Notes: a model not told the origin generated them from the sequence alone. DNA of 64,000 bases from Methylorubrum extorquens (GCF_024169925.1 NZ_JALJXF010000001.1:4160001-4224000); one strand, 5' to 3'. Numbered from the stretch's first letter, positions 8,314-16,630 are shown. Translations and numbers: made by a program.

Positions 8314-9059
8314 GCGGCGGACTTCACGGCTCTCTTGTCGGGTTCGGCCACGAGGCGGCGGAAGGCGGCCTCCAGCGTCTCGCCGGGAGCGCCGATCTCG
8401 CCGGCGCGGCCCCGGGCGACGATGCGGCCCTTATGAAGAACGACCGCATCATCTTCGGACGAAATCTCCTCGAAGATGTGGGTCGCCCACAGCACGGACA
8501 GTCCCTCCTCGCGTACCAGGGCGCGGACGATGGCGACGATGTCGGCGCGCGATTCGAGGTCGAGCCCGACCGTCGGCTCATCGAGGAGCAGCAGGCGCGG
8601 CGCGTGGATCAGCGAGCGGGCGATCTCGATGCGCCGCGACTGGCCGCCGGAGAGGGTCCGGATCTTGTCGTCACGCCGCTCGGCCAATCCGACGCGCGCG
8701 AGCAAGGTCTCGATGCGCGAGCGTGCCGCCGCCCGGCCGATGCCGTGCAGGCTGGCATGGTAGTGCAAGTTCTGCGCGACGGTGAGATCGGTATCCAGGG
8801 TGCGCGCCTGGAACACCACGCCGAGGCCGGCGAGCGCCCGCGACGGCTCGCGTTCGAGGGGATGGCCGAGGATCGAGACCCGGCCCTCCTGATTGTTGTA
8901 GAGCCGGGTGATCACCGAGAAGAGCGTGGTCTTGCCCGCGCCGTTGGGCCCGAGCAGCGCCATGAAGTGCCCGCGCTCGACCGTGATCGAGACATCGGAA
9001 AGCGCGGCGCGCTGGCCGAAGCGGTGGCTGACGCCGGCGACCTCGAGAGCCGCGCTCAT
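8310..9059 (-). CDS. lutE: ABC transporter ATP-binding subunit of the lanthanide cluster
   Basis: This 249-residue cytoplasmic ATPase energises LutF. Visible motifs are Walker A (LLGPNGAGKTTLFSVI, about residues 33-48), the signature LSGGQSRRIEIARSLI, Walker B (LLLLDEPTVGLDLES) and the switch His (WATHIFEE). The start at 9059 gives an ATGA overlap with the lutD stop and begins a normal beta strand before Walker A. The longer frame adds only an Arg-rich extension. It belongs to the group found with PQQ-dependent alcohol dehydrogenases (PQQ_ABC_ATP). Confidence 0.93.
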   Translation of the reverse strand: MSAALEVAGVSHRFGQRAALSDVSITVERGHFMALLGPNGAGKTTLFSVITRLYNNQEGRVSILGHPLEREPSRALAGLGVVFQARTLDTDLTVAQNLHYHASLHGIGRAAARSRIETLLARVGLAERRDDKIRTLSGGQSRRIEIARSLIHAPRLLLLDEPTVGLDLESRADIVAIVRALVREEGLSVLWATHIFEEISSEDDAVVLHKGRIVARGRAGEIGAPGETLEAAFRRLVAEPDKRAVKSAA

Positions 9060-9334
9060 TTCGGCAGCGCACGCTTGGCGTCGTCGAGCGCCTCCAGGCA
9101 CTCGTCGAACTCGCCCTCGCCCTGCTCGCGCTCGGCGATCTTCAGGGCGCGGGTGAGTTTCTGCGGAGCCGCACCGGGCGCCAGCTTTTCGGCCTGCACC
9201 TTTACCGCGGCAATGCCCTCGGCGCAGGCAGCCTTGTCGTCGGCGAGCGCGGGGGCGGCGAGGAGGAGAACGGCAAGGGCGGCGCCGCCGCGGAAGACTC
9301 TCGGTGCAGCGAGGGAGGAGCGTGTGCGCATCAT
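9056..9334 (-). CDS. lutD: Small exported Cys-pair protein of the lanthanide cluster
   Basis: This 92-residue protein has a long signal peptide ending near LAAPALA. The mature part is about 60 residues and predicted helical, with Cys in KAACAEG and FDECLEA that could link two helices. It overlaps lutE by 4 bp, and the start has two consecutive ATG codons (9334 and 9331). No catalytic motif is seen. The two-Cys helical pattern recurs in the exported protein at 2547-2906. In M. extorquens the corresponding lut gene is described only as exported. Function is unknown. Confidence 0.75.
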   Translation of the reverse strand: MMRTRSSLAAPRVFRGGAALAVLLLAAPALADDKAACAEGIAAVKVQAEKLAPGAAPQKLTRALKIAEREQGEGEFDECLEALDDAKRALPK

Positions 9335-9347
9335 GAGATGTCCCCTC

Positions 9348-9782
9348 TCACTTCACCGTAATCGTGCCGGCCATGCCCTTCTCCTCAAGCCCCTGCGCGT
9401 ACCACTTGTAGGCACCGGGCTTGATGGCGACGAATTCGATGGCGATCTCGCCGGGATCGTCGAACTCGAGATGATCCGGCGGGCCGCCGCCGTGGATCTC
9501 CTTGTGCTCGATCACGATCTGGTTGAACCAGATGTAGCGGAAGAACTCGGGCGCGTAGAATTTGTACTCCTGCCGCCCCTTGGCGACGATGCGCAGGCGG
9601 TAGGCCTTGCCGGCTTCCAGCTCGATATCCTTGTTCTCGACCACGAAGTCGTTGCCCTCCTCGTTTCCAAGCACGAGGTCGGGCAGGTTCTGCCGCTTCT
9701 TGGTGAGGTCGAGGGCGCCGGCCGGGCTCGCGGCCAGCATCAGGGCCGCGGCGGCGAGGCCGAGGCGCGTAGTCCATCTCAT
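9348..9782 (-). CDS. lutC: Exported cupredoxin-like protein of the lanthanide cluster
   Basis: This 144-residue protein has a signal peptide (MRWTTRLGLAAAALMLAASPAGA). The mature domain reads like a single cupredoxin-type beta sandwich: VVENKDIELEAGKAYRLRIVAKGRQEYKFYAPEFF at the front and IKPGAYKWYAQGLEEKGMAGTITVK at the end, the latter resembling the C-terminal strand of plastocyanin-like domains. The Cys ligand of blue copper sites is absent, so copper electron transfer is unlikely. Acidic residues (DDPGE, EE) could bind another cation. The start at 9782 begins the signal peptide. It lies between lutB and lutD in the same operon. Confidence 0.75.
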   Translation of the reverse strand: MRWTTRLGLAAAALMLAASPAGALDLTKKRQNLPDLVLGNEEGNDFVVENKDIELEAGKAYRLRIVAKGRQEYKFYAPEFFRYIWFNQIVIEHKEIHGGGPPDHLEFDDPGEIAIEFVAIKPGAYKWYAQGLEEKGMAGTITVK

Positions 9783-9820
9783 GTCGCTTCCTCCCACCGC
9801 CGTTAGCCGGCGAACCGAAC

Positions 9821-10807
9821 TTATTTCTTCGAGATCGCCACGCCCCAGGGCAGCAACCCGACCGGGATGCTTTTCACCACCTTCAGACCCTCGACGTCGA
9901 TCACCGAGACGTCGTTGGAGGTACCGTTGGTCGTGTAGAGCTGCTTCTCGTCGGGCGTGAAGGCGAGCTGCCACACGCGCTGGCCCACGGGCAGGTACTT
10001 CTGGACCTCGTAGGTCTTTGCATCGACCACCGCGACGCGGTTGGCCGGCCCGAGCGCGACGAAGGCGCGGGTGCCGTCCTTGGTCAGGCGCACGCCGACG
10101 GGCTGGATCTGCTCGTCGGTGACGCTCGGAATCTTGAAGGTAATCTTCTTGATGACCTTGCGGGTGGCGACATCGATCACCGAGACCGTGCCGCCGACCT
10201 CCGCCGAGACCCAGAGGAACTTCCCGTCCGTCGAGAACTCGGCGAAGCGCGGCCGGGCATCGACCAGCACGTTGTCGATCACCTCGAAGGTCTTGGTGTC
10301 GATGAAGTGGGCCATGTTGGTAGTCTCGGAGGTGTTCACGAGAAGCTTGCCGTCCGGCGACAGGCCCATCCCCTCCGGCTCGACGCCCACAGGGACCTCG
10401 GCCAGCACCTTGTTCTTCTCGATGTCGAGGATGGTGACTTGGCTATCGTCCTCGTTGGCGACGTAGAGCGGGTTGCCGCTCTGATCGAGGATGAACTGCT
10501 CCGGGTCGGGCCCCGAGCGCAGGGAGCGCACCACCTTGCCGGTGGCCGTGTCGAGCACGTCGATGCGGTCGTCGTCGCTGGCGCAGACGAACAGCTCCTT
10601 GTCGTCCTTGGAGAGCGTCACGCCGCGCGGGCGCCGCCCGACCTTCCAGGTCCCCGTCACCGCCAGGGTCTCGGTATCGATGACCGAGACGGTGTTGGCC
10701 TTCTCGTTGGTGACGTAGGCGGTAAAGGCCTGCGCGCTTCCCGCGCTCCCGAGCGATACGCCCGCGAGCAGCGCGCATCCCAGTCCTGCCCTCAAGCGCG
10801 TGACCAT
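9821..10807 (-). CDS. lutB: Periplasmic YVTN-type beta-propeller protein of the lanthanide cluster
   Basis: This 328-residue protein has a signal peptide (cut near SAQA) and about seven beta-propeller blades with the repeating theme AYVTN..ANTVSVIDT, LYVANEDDSQVTILD, LWVSAEVGGTVSVID and LYTTNGTSNDVSVID. The family is the PQQ_ABC_repeats group that accompanies ABC transporters of quinoprotein oxidation clusters. The start at 10807 begins the signal peptide. Such propellers often serve as periplasmic scaffolds or binding platforms, and no catalytic residue is evident. It lies 178 bp after lutA and 38 bp before lutC. A second, related propeller is encoded at 17790-18806. Confidence 0.88.
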   Translation of the reverse strand: MVTRLRAGLGCALLAGVSLGSAGSAQAFTAYVTNEKANTVSVIDTETLAVTGTWKVGRRPRGVTLSKDDKELFVCASDDDRIDVLDTATGKVVRSLRSGPDPEQFILDQSGNPLYVANEDDSQVTILDIEKNKVLAEVPVGVEPEGMGLSPDGKLLVNTSETTNMAHFIDTKTFEVIDNVLVDARPRFAEFSTDGKFLWVSAEVGGTVSVIDVATRKVIKKITFKIPSVTDEQIQPVGVRLTKDGTRAFVALGPANRVAVVDAKTYEVQKYLPVGQRVWQLAFTPDEKQLYTTNGTSNDVSVIDVEGLKVVKSIPVGLLPWGVAISKK

Positions 10808-10985
10808 CGGCGTTCTCCCTGTCGTTTCCGGCGCGTCGTCTCGCGCGCCTGCGTCCACATCGGCCCGAGCGACATGGCCCCCGCGGCCCCATCGCTCAAA
10901 CAAGAAACAGGTGACCGGCCGAACCTCACCGGGCGGTGGATTGCCGCATCGCCCTCCGACACGCCGGGATCGCTTCCGCCAGCGG

Positions 10986-12275
10986 TCACGGCAGTTTGCA
11001 AGCGGTCTCCGGCATGTCGGCCCCCAGCGTATCGAGCGGCGTGCGCTGGTGGATGAAGCCCTGTTCAGGCGCCACCGAGACCATCGATTTCGGCTGCACC
11101 ACGATGACCGGCTGACGGAGCTGGTGGTCCCAGGGCCTGTAGGTCAGCGACACGCCCTTGTAGGCGGGCAGCGAAAATTCGGGCTTCACGAGATGGGCCG
11201 CGAGCGTGGCCGGATCGGTGCCCCGCGTCTGCGTCGCCGCCTCGCCGACCGTGCGCACGGCTGCCCAGACCTGATAATCGAGCGGCTGCATCAGGCGGCT
11301 CGCCAGCCGCCGGAAACGGTTCTGCGCCTGGGCCGCGCCCCAGGTCTCCAGGGTCGGGTGCCACGTGGTCGCGATCAGCCCCTGCGTGCCGGCCACGGGG
11401 CGCGGATCGACGGTGCGGAACGGGACGTAATCGCCCCAGTCGCCCTCCTCGTCTGCGACCACCGCGAGGTCGTAGTCGAGCCCGCGGGTGAACACCATCG
11501 CCTCGGCCCGGGTCGGCGTGTCGCCGCGGGCCTTCGCCAGGGGCCCGAAGGTCCAGGGCTTCTCCGCGGTGATCTTGAGGCCGAACTTGCGGGCGGAGTT
11601 CCGCATCGCATCCGCATAGGCCTTGTCGCGCTCGGTCGGGCCGACGATCAGAAAGATCTTCCGCCAGCGCATCAGCGTCAGGTACTGCGCCAGCGCATCC
11701 GTCTGCATGGCGCGGCTCGGCAGCACGTGAAACAGGTTGGCGCGGCAATCGGCCCCGCGCAGGCGGTCGTCCGGCGCGCCGGCATTGAGGATGACCGCGC
11801 CCGTCTCCTTCAGCGCATCGGCCACCGCCAGCACCTCGGCGGCGGGCAGGGCCAGCACGAAGAACCGCACGCCCTTGGCCGAAAGCGCCTTGGCCGCCTC
11901 CACCGGATCGCGCTCGCCGTCGAGGGCGACCTCATCCAGCGCGAAGGTCTGCTTGGTGAAACGCCCGGTGGTGTTGTTGTCCTTCACCGCCATGCGTGCG
12001 CCGGCCACGCCGAGGTCTTCAGGATCGGCCTCGGCATCGTAGGATGAGGGCGCCGGCACCGGACGATAGAGGACGGCGATATGGGTCTCGGAGCCGGGGA
12101 CCGGCGCGGGCGTCTCGGCAGCGGGGGACCCCGGCGGCAGCTCGCCGGTGGCCGCCTTCGGCTCCTGGGCGCGGGCATGGATGGAAGCGGCCAGGAATGC
12201 GGCCGGGCCGATCGCGAGACCGGCGGCGAGGAGGAGCGGAACGGACAAACGCATTACCCGGTACGCTAGCAACAT
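10986..12275 (-). CDS. lutA: Periplasmic binding component of the lanthanide ABC system
   Basis: This 429-residue exported protein has the type I periplasmic-binding fold (branched-chain amino-acid binding protein-like): HIAVLYRP at the start of the first lobe, AKALSAKGVRFFVLALPA, NLFHVLPSRAMQTDALAQYL and KIFLIVGPTERDKAYADAM. It matches the PQQ_ABC_bind family. The start at 12275 has GGTGG five bases upstream; a second in-frame ATG lies at 12254. It is the first gene of lutA-G and diverges from the gene at 12487. Binding of a lanthanide complex is the role assumed for this cluster, and no metal-ligand pattern is obvious in the sequence. Confidence 0.88.
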   Translation of the reverse strand: MLLAYRVMRLSVPLLLAAGLAIGPAAFLAASIHARAQEPKAATGELPPGSPAAETPAPVPGSETHIAVLYRPVPAPSSYDAEADPEDLGVAGARMAVKDNNTTGRFTKQTFALDEVALDGERDPVEAAKALSAKGVRFFVLALPAAEVLAVADALKETGAVILNAGAPDDRLRGADCRANLFHVLPSRAMQTDALAQYLTLMRWRKIFLIVGPTERDKAYADAMRNSARKFGLKITAEKPWTFGPLAKARGDTPTRAEAMVFTRGLDYDLAVVADEEGDWGDYVPFRTVDPRPVAGTQGLIATTWHPTLETWGAAQAQNRFRRLASRLMQPLDYQVWAAVRTVGEAATQTRGTDPATLAAHLVKPEFSLPAYKGVSLTYRPWDHQLRQPVIVVQPKSMVSVAPEQGFIHQRTPLDTLGADMPETACKLP

Positions 12276-12486
12276 CTTGCCACCGGCCTCAACGAGAGAA
12301 GCATAAGATTTTCATAAGATTATGCGATCGGTGTTTCCGGCCGCCGCTGCCCTCATTCGGCTCCTCACCGTTGCCGGACATGCCGGTACGCTCCAGGGAC
12401 GGCCGCCCCGACAGTTGCCAAATCCTCCGGGAAACCGAGTTAAAGACAGTCCGCGCGGCCCCGCGCCCGTCCGAGGCTCTGACCCC
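12276..12486. promoter_or_regulatory. Divergent promoter region of lutA and the DUF2380-like gene
   Basis: This 211-bp non-coding interval lies between two outward-facing genes. It holds a direct repeat CATAAGATT at 12302-12310 and 12313-12321, spaced 11 bp (one helical turn), 26 bp upstream of the lutA start codon. An operator for control of the lut operon is a reasonable guess, but no regulator is known for it. Confidence 0.45.
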
Positions 12487-13008
12487 ATGCGACTTCGCGC
12501 CCTCCTGCCCGCCCTCGCTCTCCTGTCCACGCTGAGCGGTACAGCCCTGGCCGAGGATGCGGCGCGCAAGGCCGCGATCTTCCCGGCGGAGGTGAACGAC
12601 CCGACGCTGGCCTATGGCCGCAAGCCGCTTCCAGCCGACCAGAAGCGGCTCGACCTCGTCACCGACGTGCTGCGCAAACAACTCGCCGAGAAGGGCGGCC
12701 TCGAGAGCGTCGATCTAGCCCCCCAGGCGGAAGAGATCCGCAAGGAGAGCCCGCTCTACAAGTGCAACGGCTGCGCCTCTCCGATCGCCAAGGCGCTGGG
12801 CGCGGAACTCGCCGTGACCGCCTTCGCCGACAAGGGCGCCAACCAGTTGTTCAGCCTCGTCGTCACCATCGCCGAGGCCGAGACCGGCAAGGTCGTGCGC
12901 CAGGGCCAGGTCGTGATAAGAGCCAACACCGACGACGACTGGTCCCACGCCACGCGCTGGATCGTGAAGAACCGCCTCCTGGCCGAGCCGCTGCCCGGCC
13001 GTTCCTGA
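12487..13008 (+). CDS. Exported DUF2380/DUF3280-like protein
   Basis: This 173-residue protein has a signal peptide (MRLRALLPALALLSTLSGTALA). The mature part has the pattern of DUF2380-like proteins: an AIFPAEVNDPTL strand, a Cys pair in YKCNGCASPIAKALGAELAV and a C-terminal DDDWSHATRWIVKNRLL segment. These are alpha/beta periplasmic proteins of unknown function, often encoded beside quinoprotein dehydrogenase genes. The start at 12487 begins the signal peptide. It is the first gene of the rightward run that continues into methylofuran/H4MPT genes. Confidence 0.75.
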   Translation: MRLRALLPALALLSTLSGTALAEDAARKAAIFPAEVNDPTLAYGRKPLPADQKRLDLVTDVLRKQLAEKGGLESVDLAPQAEEIRKESPLYKCNGCASPIAKALGAELAVTAFADKGANQLFSLVVTIAEAETGKVVRQGQVVIRANTDDDWSHATRWIVKNRLLAEPLPGRS

Positions 13009-13053
13009 AGCGGGGCTTGTGTGGGCGTGCAAGGCTGAGCAAGAACGTTTCCC

Positions 13054-13764
13054 GTGTCCGACATCGTATCGATTTCTTCCGCGCGTCCCCGCCTGCTCGT
13101 CAGCGTCCGTGGGCCCGACGAGGCGCTGACGGCGCTCCGGGCCGGGGCGGACCTCATCGACGCCAAGGACCCCGAGCGCGGGGCGCTCGGCGCTCTGCCG
13201 CCCGAGACCGTGCGCGCCATCGTCGCGGATGTCGGCGGGCGGGCGGTCACCAGCGCCGTGGCCGGCGACGGCACCGGATGCGAAATCGCCGCGGCCATCG
13301 CGACCATGGCCGCAACCGGCGTGGATTTCATCAAGATCGCTGTCGGTGCCGCGGACGATGCGGCTTTGGCCGAGGCCGCCGCGCGGGCGCCGGGCCGAGT
13401 CATCGGCGTGCTCTTCGCCGAGGATGACGTGGCCGAGGATTGGCCGGCGCGCCTCGCCGCAGCGGGCTTTGTCGGAGCGATGATCGACACCCGCGGTAAG
13501 AGCGGCACCACGCTTCGCACTCTCATGGCCGCGCCGCAGCTCGCGGACTTCGTCGCCGGATGCCGCGCGCACGGCCTGATGAGCGGGCTTGCCGGCTCGC
13601 TCGGCCTCGGCGACATCCCGGCGCTCGCGCGGCTCGACCCCGATTATCTCGGTTTCCGCGGCGGCCTGTGCCGCGCCGGCGACCGGCGGCAGGCGCTCGA
13701 CGGCGCGCGGGTGGCGCAGGCTGTGACCGCGATGCGGGACGGCCCAAGGGCCGACGCGGCGTAA
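13054..13764 (+). CDS. mfnB: (5-formylfuran-3-yl)methyl phosphate synthase, methylofuran biosynthesis
   Basis: This 236-residue cytoplasmic enzyme is of the MfnB (DUF556) TIM-barrel family, which makes the furan ring phosphate from two glyceraldehyde-3-phosphate molecules in methanofuran synthesis. Visible family features are LLVSVRGPDEALTALRAGAD, LIDAKDPERGALGALP with the Schiff-base Lys in DAKDP, FIKIAVG, and GLAGSLGLGDIPAL followed by YLGFRGGLC. The likely start is GTG at 13054. In methylotrophs the product feeds methylofuran, the carrier of the Fhc complex encoded at 28-33 kb. It lies 5 bp before the kinase-like gene. Confidence 0.9.
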   Translation: MSDIVSISSARPRLLVSVRGPDEALTALRAGADLIDAKDPERGALGALPPETVRAIVADVGGRAVTSAVAGDGTGCEIAAAIATMAATGVDFIKIAVGAADDAALAEAAARAPGRVIGVLFAEDDVAEDWPARLAAAGFVGAMIDTRGKSGTTLRTLMAAPQLADFVAGCRAHGLMSGLAGSLGLGDIPALARLDPDYLGFRGGLCRAGDRRQALDGARVAQAVTAMRDGPRADAA

Positions 13765-13769
13765 GGCAT

Positions 13770-14384
13770 ATGACAAGCGTCCCCCCCGCCCCTCCCCGCT
13801 TCACGGGGACAATCGACGGCGCCGTGGTCAAGATCGGCGGCAGCCTCGTCGCCGACCGCGCGCGGCTTTGCGCCATCCTCGCCGAATGCGTAGAGGAACC
13901 GCCGGTCGCGATCGTGCCCGGTGGCGGCCCCTTTGCCGACGCGGTGCGCTCGACCCAAGCGGCGCTCGGCTTCGACGACACCCTCGCCCACTGCCTCGCC
14001 CTCGACGCCATGGGCCGCATGGCCGAAGTGTTCTGCGCCCTCGAACGGCGCCTGACCATCGCCGCGAGCCCCGAGACCGTTGCCGATGCCCTCGCGAAGG
14101 GCCGCTCCGTGATCTGGGATCCGGTCGCGCTCAAAGCGGGTCATGCCGAGATCGCCGAAAGCTGGGATGTCACCTCCGACAGCCTCGCCCTGTGGCTGGC
14201 AGGCAGGCTCGGCGTCGATCGCTGCATGCTTGTAAAGTCGGCAAAACTTCCCGTTCAGACCGACCTCGCGGCTCTGGCGCGCGTCGGCTTCGTCGATGCC
14301 GCGTTCCCGCGTTTTGCCGCCGCCTATCGCGGTGCGATCGTGATCCGGGACCCCGAGGATTTCCGCCAAAGGCACGCCGCATGA
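13770..14384 (+). CDS. Amino-acid-kinase family protein of the H4MPT/methylofuran cluster
   Basis: This 204-residue protein has the amino-acid kinase fold: VVKIGGSLVADRARL at the N-terminus, VAIVPGGGPFADAVRSTQ as nucleotide-binding glycine loop, MLVKSAKLP and GVDRCM in the middle. It starts 5 bp after mfnB and overlaps the next gene by 4 bp, so it belongs to the same operon. In archaea the furan phosphate is activated by a different kinase (MfnE, adenylate-kinase-like). This protein is a candidate for the equivalent step in bacteria, which is an inference from fold and context. Confidence 0.8.
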   Translation: MTSVPPAPPRFTGTIDGAVVKIGGSLVADRARLCAILAECVEEPPVAIVPGGGPFADAVRSTQAALGFDDTLAHCLALDAMGRMAEVFCALERRLTIAASPETVADALAKGRSVIWDPVALKAGHAEIAESWDVTSDSLALWLAGRLGVDRCMLVKSAKLPVQTDLAALARVGFVDAAFPRFAAAYRGAIVIRDPEDFRQRHAA

Positions 14385-15955
14385 GCGCGCCCGAACATCT
14401 CGTCTTCATCACCGGCAAGCTGGCGCATGCCCGCCTCGAAAAGGTCGCGGCCACGCTGCCGGCCGAGCGGTTCACCTGGAGCATCGCCGATGCCGGGGTG
14501 AAGGTCGCCGCGCTGATGACGGAAGAGATCATCAAGCGCCGGGTGCAGATGCCGGCGGGCGCGACCCGGATCGTCCTGCCCGGCCGCTGCCGGGCCAACC
14601 CGGAGGCGCTCAGCGCCCATTTCGGCCTGCCGGTCGAGCGGGGGCCGGACGAGATCGTTGATTTGCCGGCTTATCTTGGCCTGATTGGGCGCAAGGTCGA
14701 TCTCTCGCGCCACGACCTGCGCATCTTCTCCGAGATCGTCGATGCTTCGAAGATGACGCCCGACCAGATCCTGGCCAAGGGTCTCGACCTCGCCCGTCGC
14801 GGCGCCGACGTGATTGATCTCGGGGGACTGCCCGACACCGCGTTCCCCCATCTCGAAGACAGCGTGCGGGCCCTCAAGGGGGCCGGGCTGAAGGTCAGCG
14901 TCGATTCCTTCTCGCTGGACGAGTTGACCCGCGGGGCGCGGGCCGGGGCCGACTATCTTCTCAGCCTCAATGAGGAGACGCTGGACCTCGCCTTCGAGAC
15001 CGACGCAGTGCCGGTCCTCGTGCCGATGCGGCCCGACGACCTGCCCTCCCTCGACCGCGCCATCGAGCGGATGGAGCGGGCCGGCCGGCCCTTCATGGCC
15101 GACCCGATCCTGGAGCCGATCCATTTCGGCTTCGTCGATTCGATCTGCCGCTACCGCGAGATCCGGGCGCGCTGGCCGAACATCGAGATGATGATGGGCA
15201 CCGGCAACCTCACCGAACTCACCGAGGCCGACAGTCTCGGCGTCACGGCGCTCCTCGTCGGCATGTGCTCGGAACTCAGCCTGCGCAACGTGCTGATCGT
15301 GCAGGTCTCGAACCACACCCGCCGCACGGTGGAGGAGCACGACGCCGCCCGCCGGGTGATGTACGCGGCCAAAGAGGACGCCGCCCTTCCCAAGGGCTAC
15401 GGCCGCGAATTGCTCGCACTGCACGACAAGCGCCCCTTCGTGCAGACCCCCGATGAGATTGCGGCTCTCGCCGCGGAGGTGCGCGATCCCAATTACCGCA
15501 TCGCCGTCGCCGAGGACGGCATCCACGTCTACAACCGCGACCGTCACACCACCGGCACCGACGCGATGGCCTTCTTCCCCGAACTGAGTGTGGAGAGCGA
15601 CGGCGCCCACGCCTTTTATCTCGGCGGAGAGCTGACCAAGGCCGAGACCGCGTTTCGGCTGGGCAAGCGCTACGTGCAGGACGAACCCCTCGATTGGGGC
15701 TGCGCCGCCGACCGCACCCAGGACGACACCACCGCCTTCAAGGCGGCCGGTCCGACGAAATCCGCTCATACCAAGCATAGCGGCCCCGAGGCGCCCGCCG
15801 CCGAGCGCGCGACGCAAGCCGATCCGGAGCGTGACGCCGCGCCGCCGCGAACCGAGACCGGAAGCGGCACGGCAACGGACCGCGACCCGCTCAGCGAGCC
15901 GAAGGGCAGCCGCATCGTCTGCGGCCGGCTGGTGCCCGACGAGGACCGGAACTAG
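14381..15955 (+). CDS. Dihydropteroate synthase-like protein of the H4MPT cluster
   Basis: This 524-residue protein has three parts: an N-terminal domain of about 110 residues (ITGKLAHARLEKVAATLP, a DUF6513-type region), a DHPS-like TIM barrel (about 120-420, including MTPDQILAKGLDLARRGADV and IDLGGLPDTAF, EPIHFGF and MMGTGNLTELTEADSLG), and a disordered tail of about 80 residues rich in Ala, Pro, Arg and Glu. The start ATG overlaps the preceding stop (ATGA). DHPS-like proteins in H4MPT clusters are thought to act in pterin-arylamine chemistry of H4MPT synthesis. True FolP is encoded separately at 40537, so this copy is not the folate enzyme. Confidence 0.85.
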   Translation: MSAPEHLVFITGKLAHARLEKVAATLPAERFTWSIADAGVKVAALMTEEIIKRRVQMPAGATRIVLPGRCRANPEALSAHFGLPVERGPDEIVDLPAYLGLIGRKVDLSRHDLRIFSEIVDASKMTPDQILAKGLDLARRGADVIDLGGLPDTAFPHLEDSVRALKGAGLKVSVDSFSLDELTRGARAGADYLLSLNEETLDLAFETDAVPVLVPMRPDDLPSLDRAIERMERAGRPFMADPILEPIHFGFVDSICRYREIRARWPNIEMMMGTGNLTELTEADSLGVTALLVGMCSELSLRNVLIVQVSNHTRRTVEEHDAARRVMYAAKEDAALPKGYGRELLALHDKRPFVQTPDEIAALAAEVRDPNYRIAVAEDGIHVYNRDRHTTGTDAMAFFPELSVESDGAHAFYLGGELTKAETAFRLGKRYVQDEPLDWGCAADRTQDDTTAFKAAGPTKSAHTKHSGPEAPAAERATQADPERDAAPPRTETGSGTATDRDPLSEPKGSRIVCGRLVPDEDRN

Positions 15956-15962
15956 TCATTTC

Positions 15963-16010
15963 TGCATCGGCTTCTTCGGACAAGCCGGTGGCCACCTTTC
16001 GGACCGATGC
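15963..16010. repeat. Dispersed inverted-repeat element, copy 1
   Basis: A 48-bp imperfect inverted repeat opens with GCATCGG and closes with CCGATGC, with a core similar to TTCGGACAAGCCGGTGGCC. Three more copies with the same outline (GCATCG...core CCGAAAGCCGGC..ACC..TTTCG...CGATG) occur at 19116, 51945 and 58328. It lies between a stop codon and the next start. Confidence 0.75.
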
Positions 16011-16013
16011 TTG

Positions 16014-16610
16014 ATGCCGCTGATCCTTGAGACCGTCGTCACCACCCTGTCGGCGGAAGGCGCGATGCATCTCGTGCCGTTCGGGCTGATCCGCGAGGGC
16101 GAGGATTTCGTGCTCGCCCCGTTCCGGCCCTCTCCCACGATCGACAACCTCGCGGAGCGCCCGTACTTCACGGCCTCGGCGCCCAGCGACGTGCGGGTGA
16201 TCGCGGGTATCGTCACCGGGCGGCGCGATTGGCCGGTGGTCGATTGCGATCACATTCCCGGCAAGCGCCTCGCCGAATGCTTCGGCCATGCCGAGTTTGA
16301 GGTGGCGGCGATCGAGGACGACCCGCAGCGCCCGCGCTACCGCGGGCGGATGGTGCACGCGGTGAGCCACATGCCGTTCATCGGCTACAACCGGGCGCAA
16401 GCCGTGGTGATCGAGGCGGCGATCCTGTCCACGCGGCTCCACATGCTGGAGCCGGAAAAGATCCTGACGGAGATGGCCTATCATGCCATAGCCATTGCCA
16501 AGACCGCCGGGCCCGCCGAGCGCGAGGCCTGGGATTGGATCGAGGACAAGGTCGCGGGAGCCCTCGGGCGCATCGGCCGCGTCCTCGACGGGACGAGCCG
16601 CCCCCTGTGA
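16014..16610 (+). CDS. DUF447 family protein of the H4MPT cluster
   Basis: This 198-residue protein is of the DUF447 family, found in methanogens and in H4MPT-using methylotrophs. Characteristic segments are ILETVVTTLSAEGAMHLVPF, GEDFVLAPFRPSPTIDNL, DWPVVDCDHIPG and GYNRAQAVVIEAAILSTRLHML. The fold resembles FMN-binding split barrels, but the reaction is not known. The start at 16014 is the first ATG after repeat copy 1 and fits the family N-terminus. It lies in line with the DHPS-like gene, so a role in H4MPT or methylofuran synthesis is likely from context. Confidence 0.85.
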   Translation: MPLILETVVTTLSAEGAMHLVPFGLIREGEDFVLAPFRPSPTIDNLAERPYFTASAPSDVRVIAGIVTGRRDWPVVDCDHIPGKRLAECFGHAEFEVAAIEDDPQRPRYRGRMVHAVSHMPFIGYNRAQAVVIEAAILSTRLHMLEPEKILTEMAYHAIAIAKTAGPAEREAWDWIEDKVAGALGRIGRVLDGTSRPL

Positions 16611-16630
16611 GGCGCCGACAGACTCAAGCG

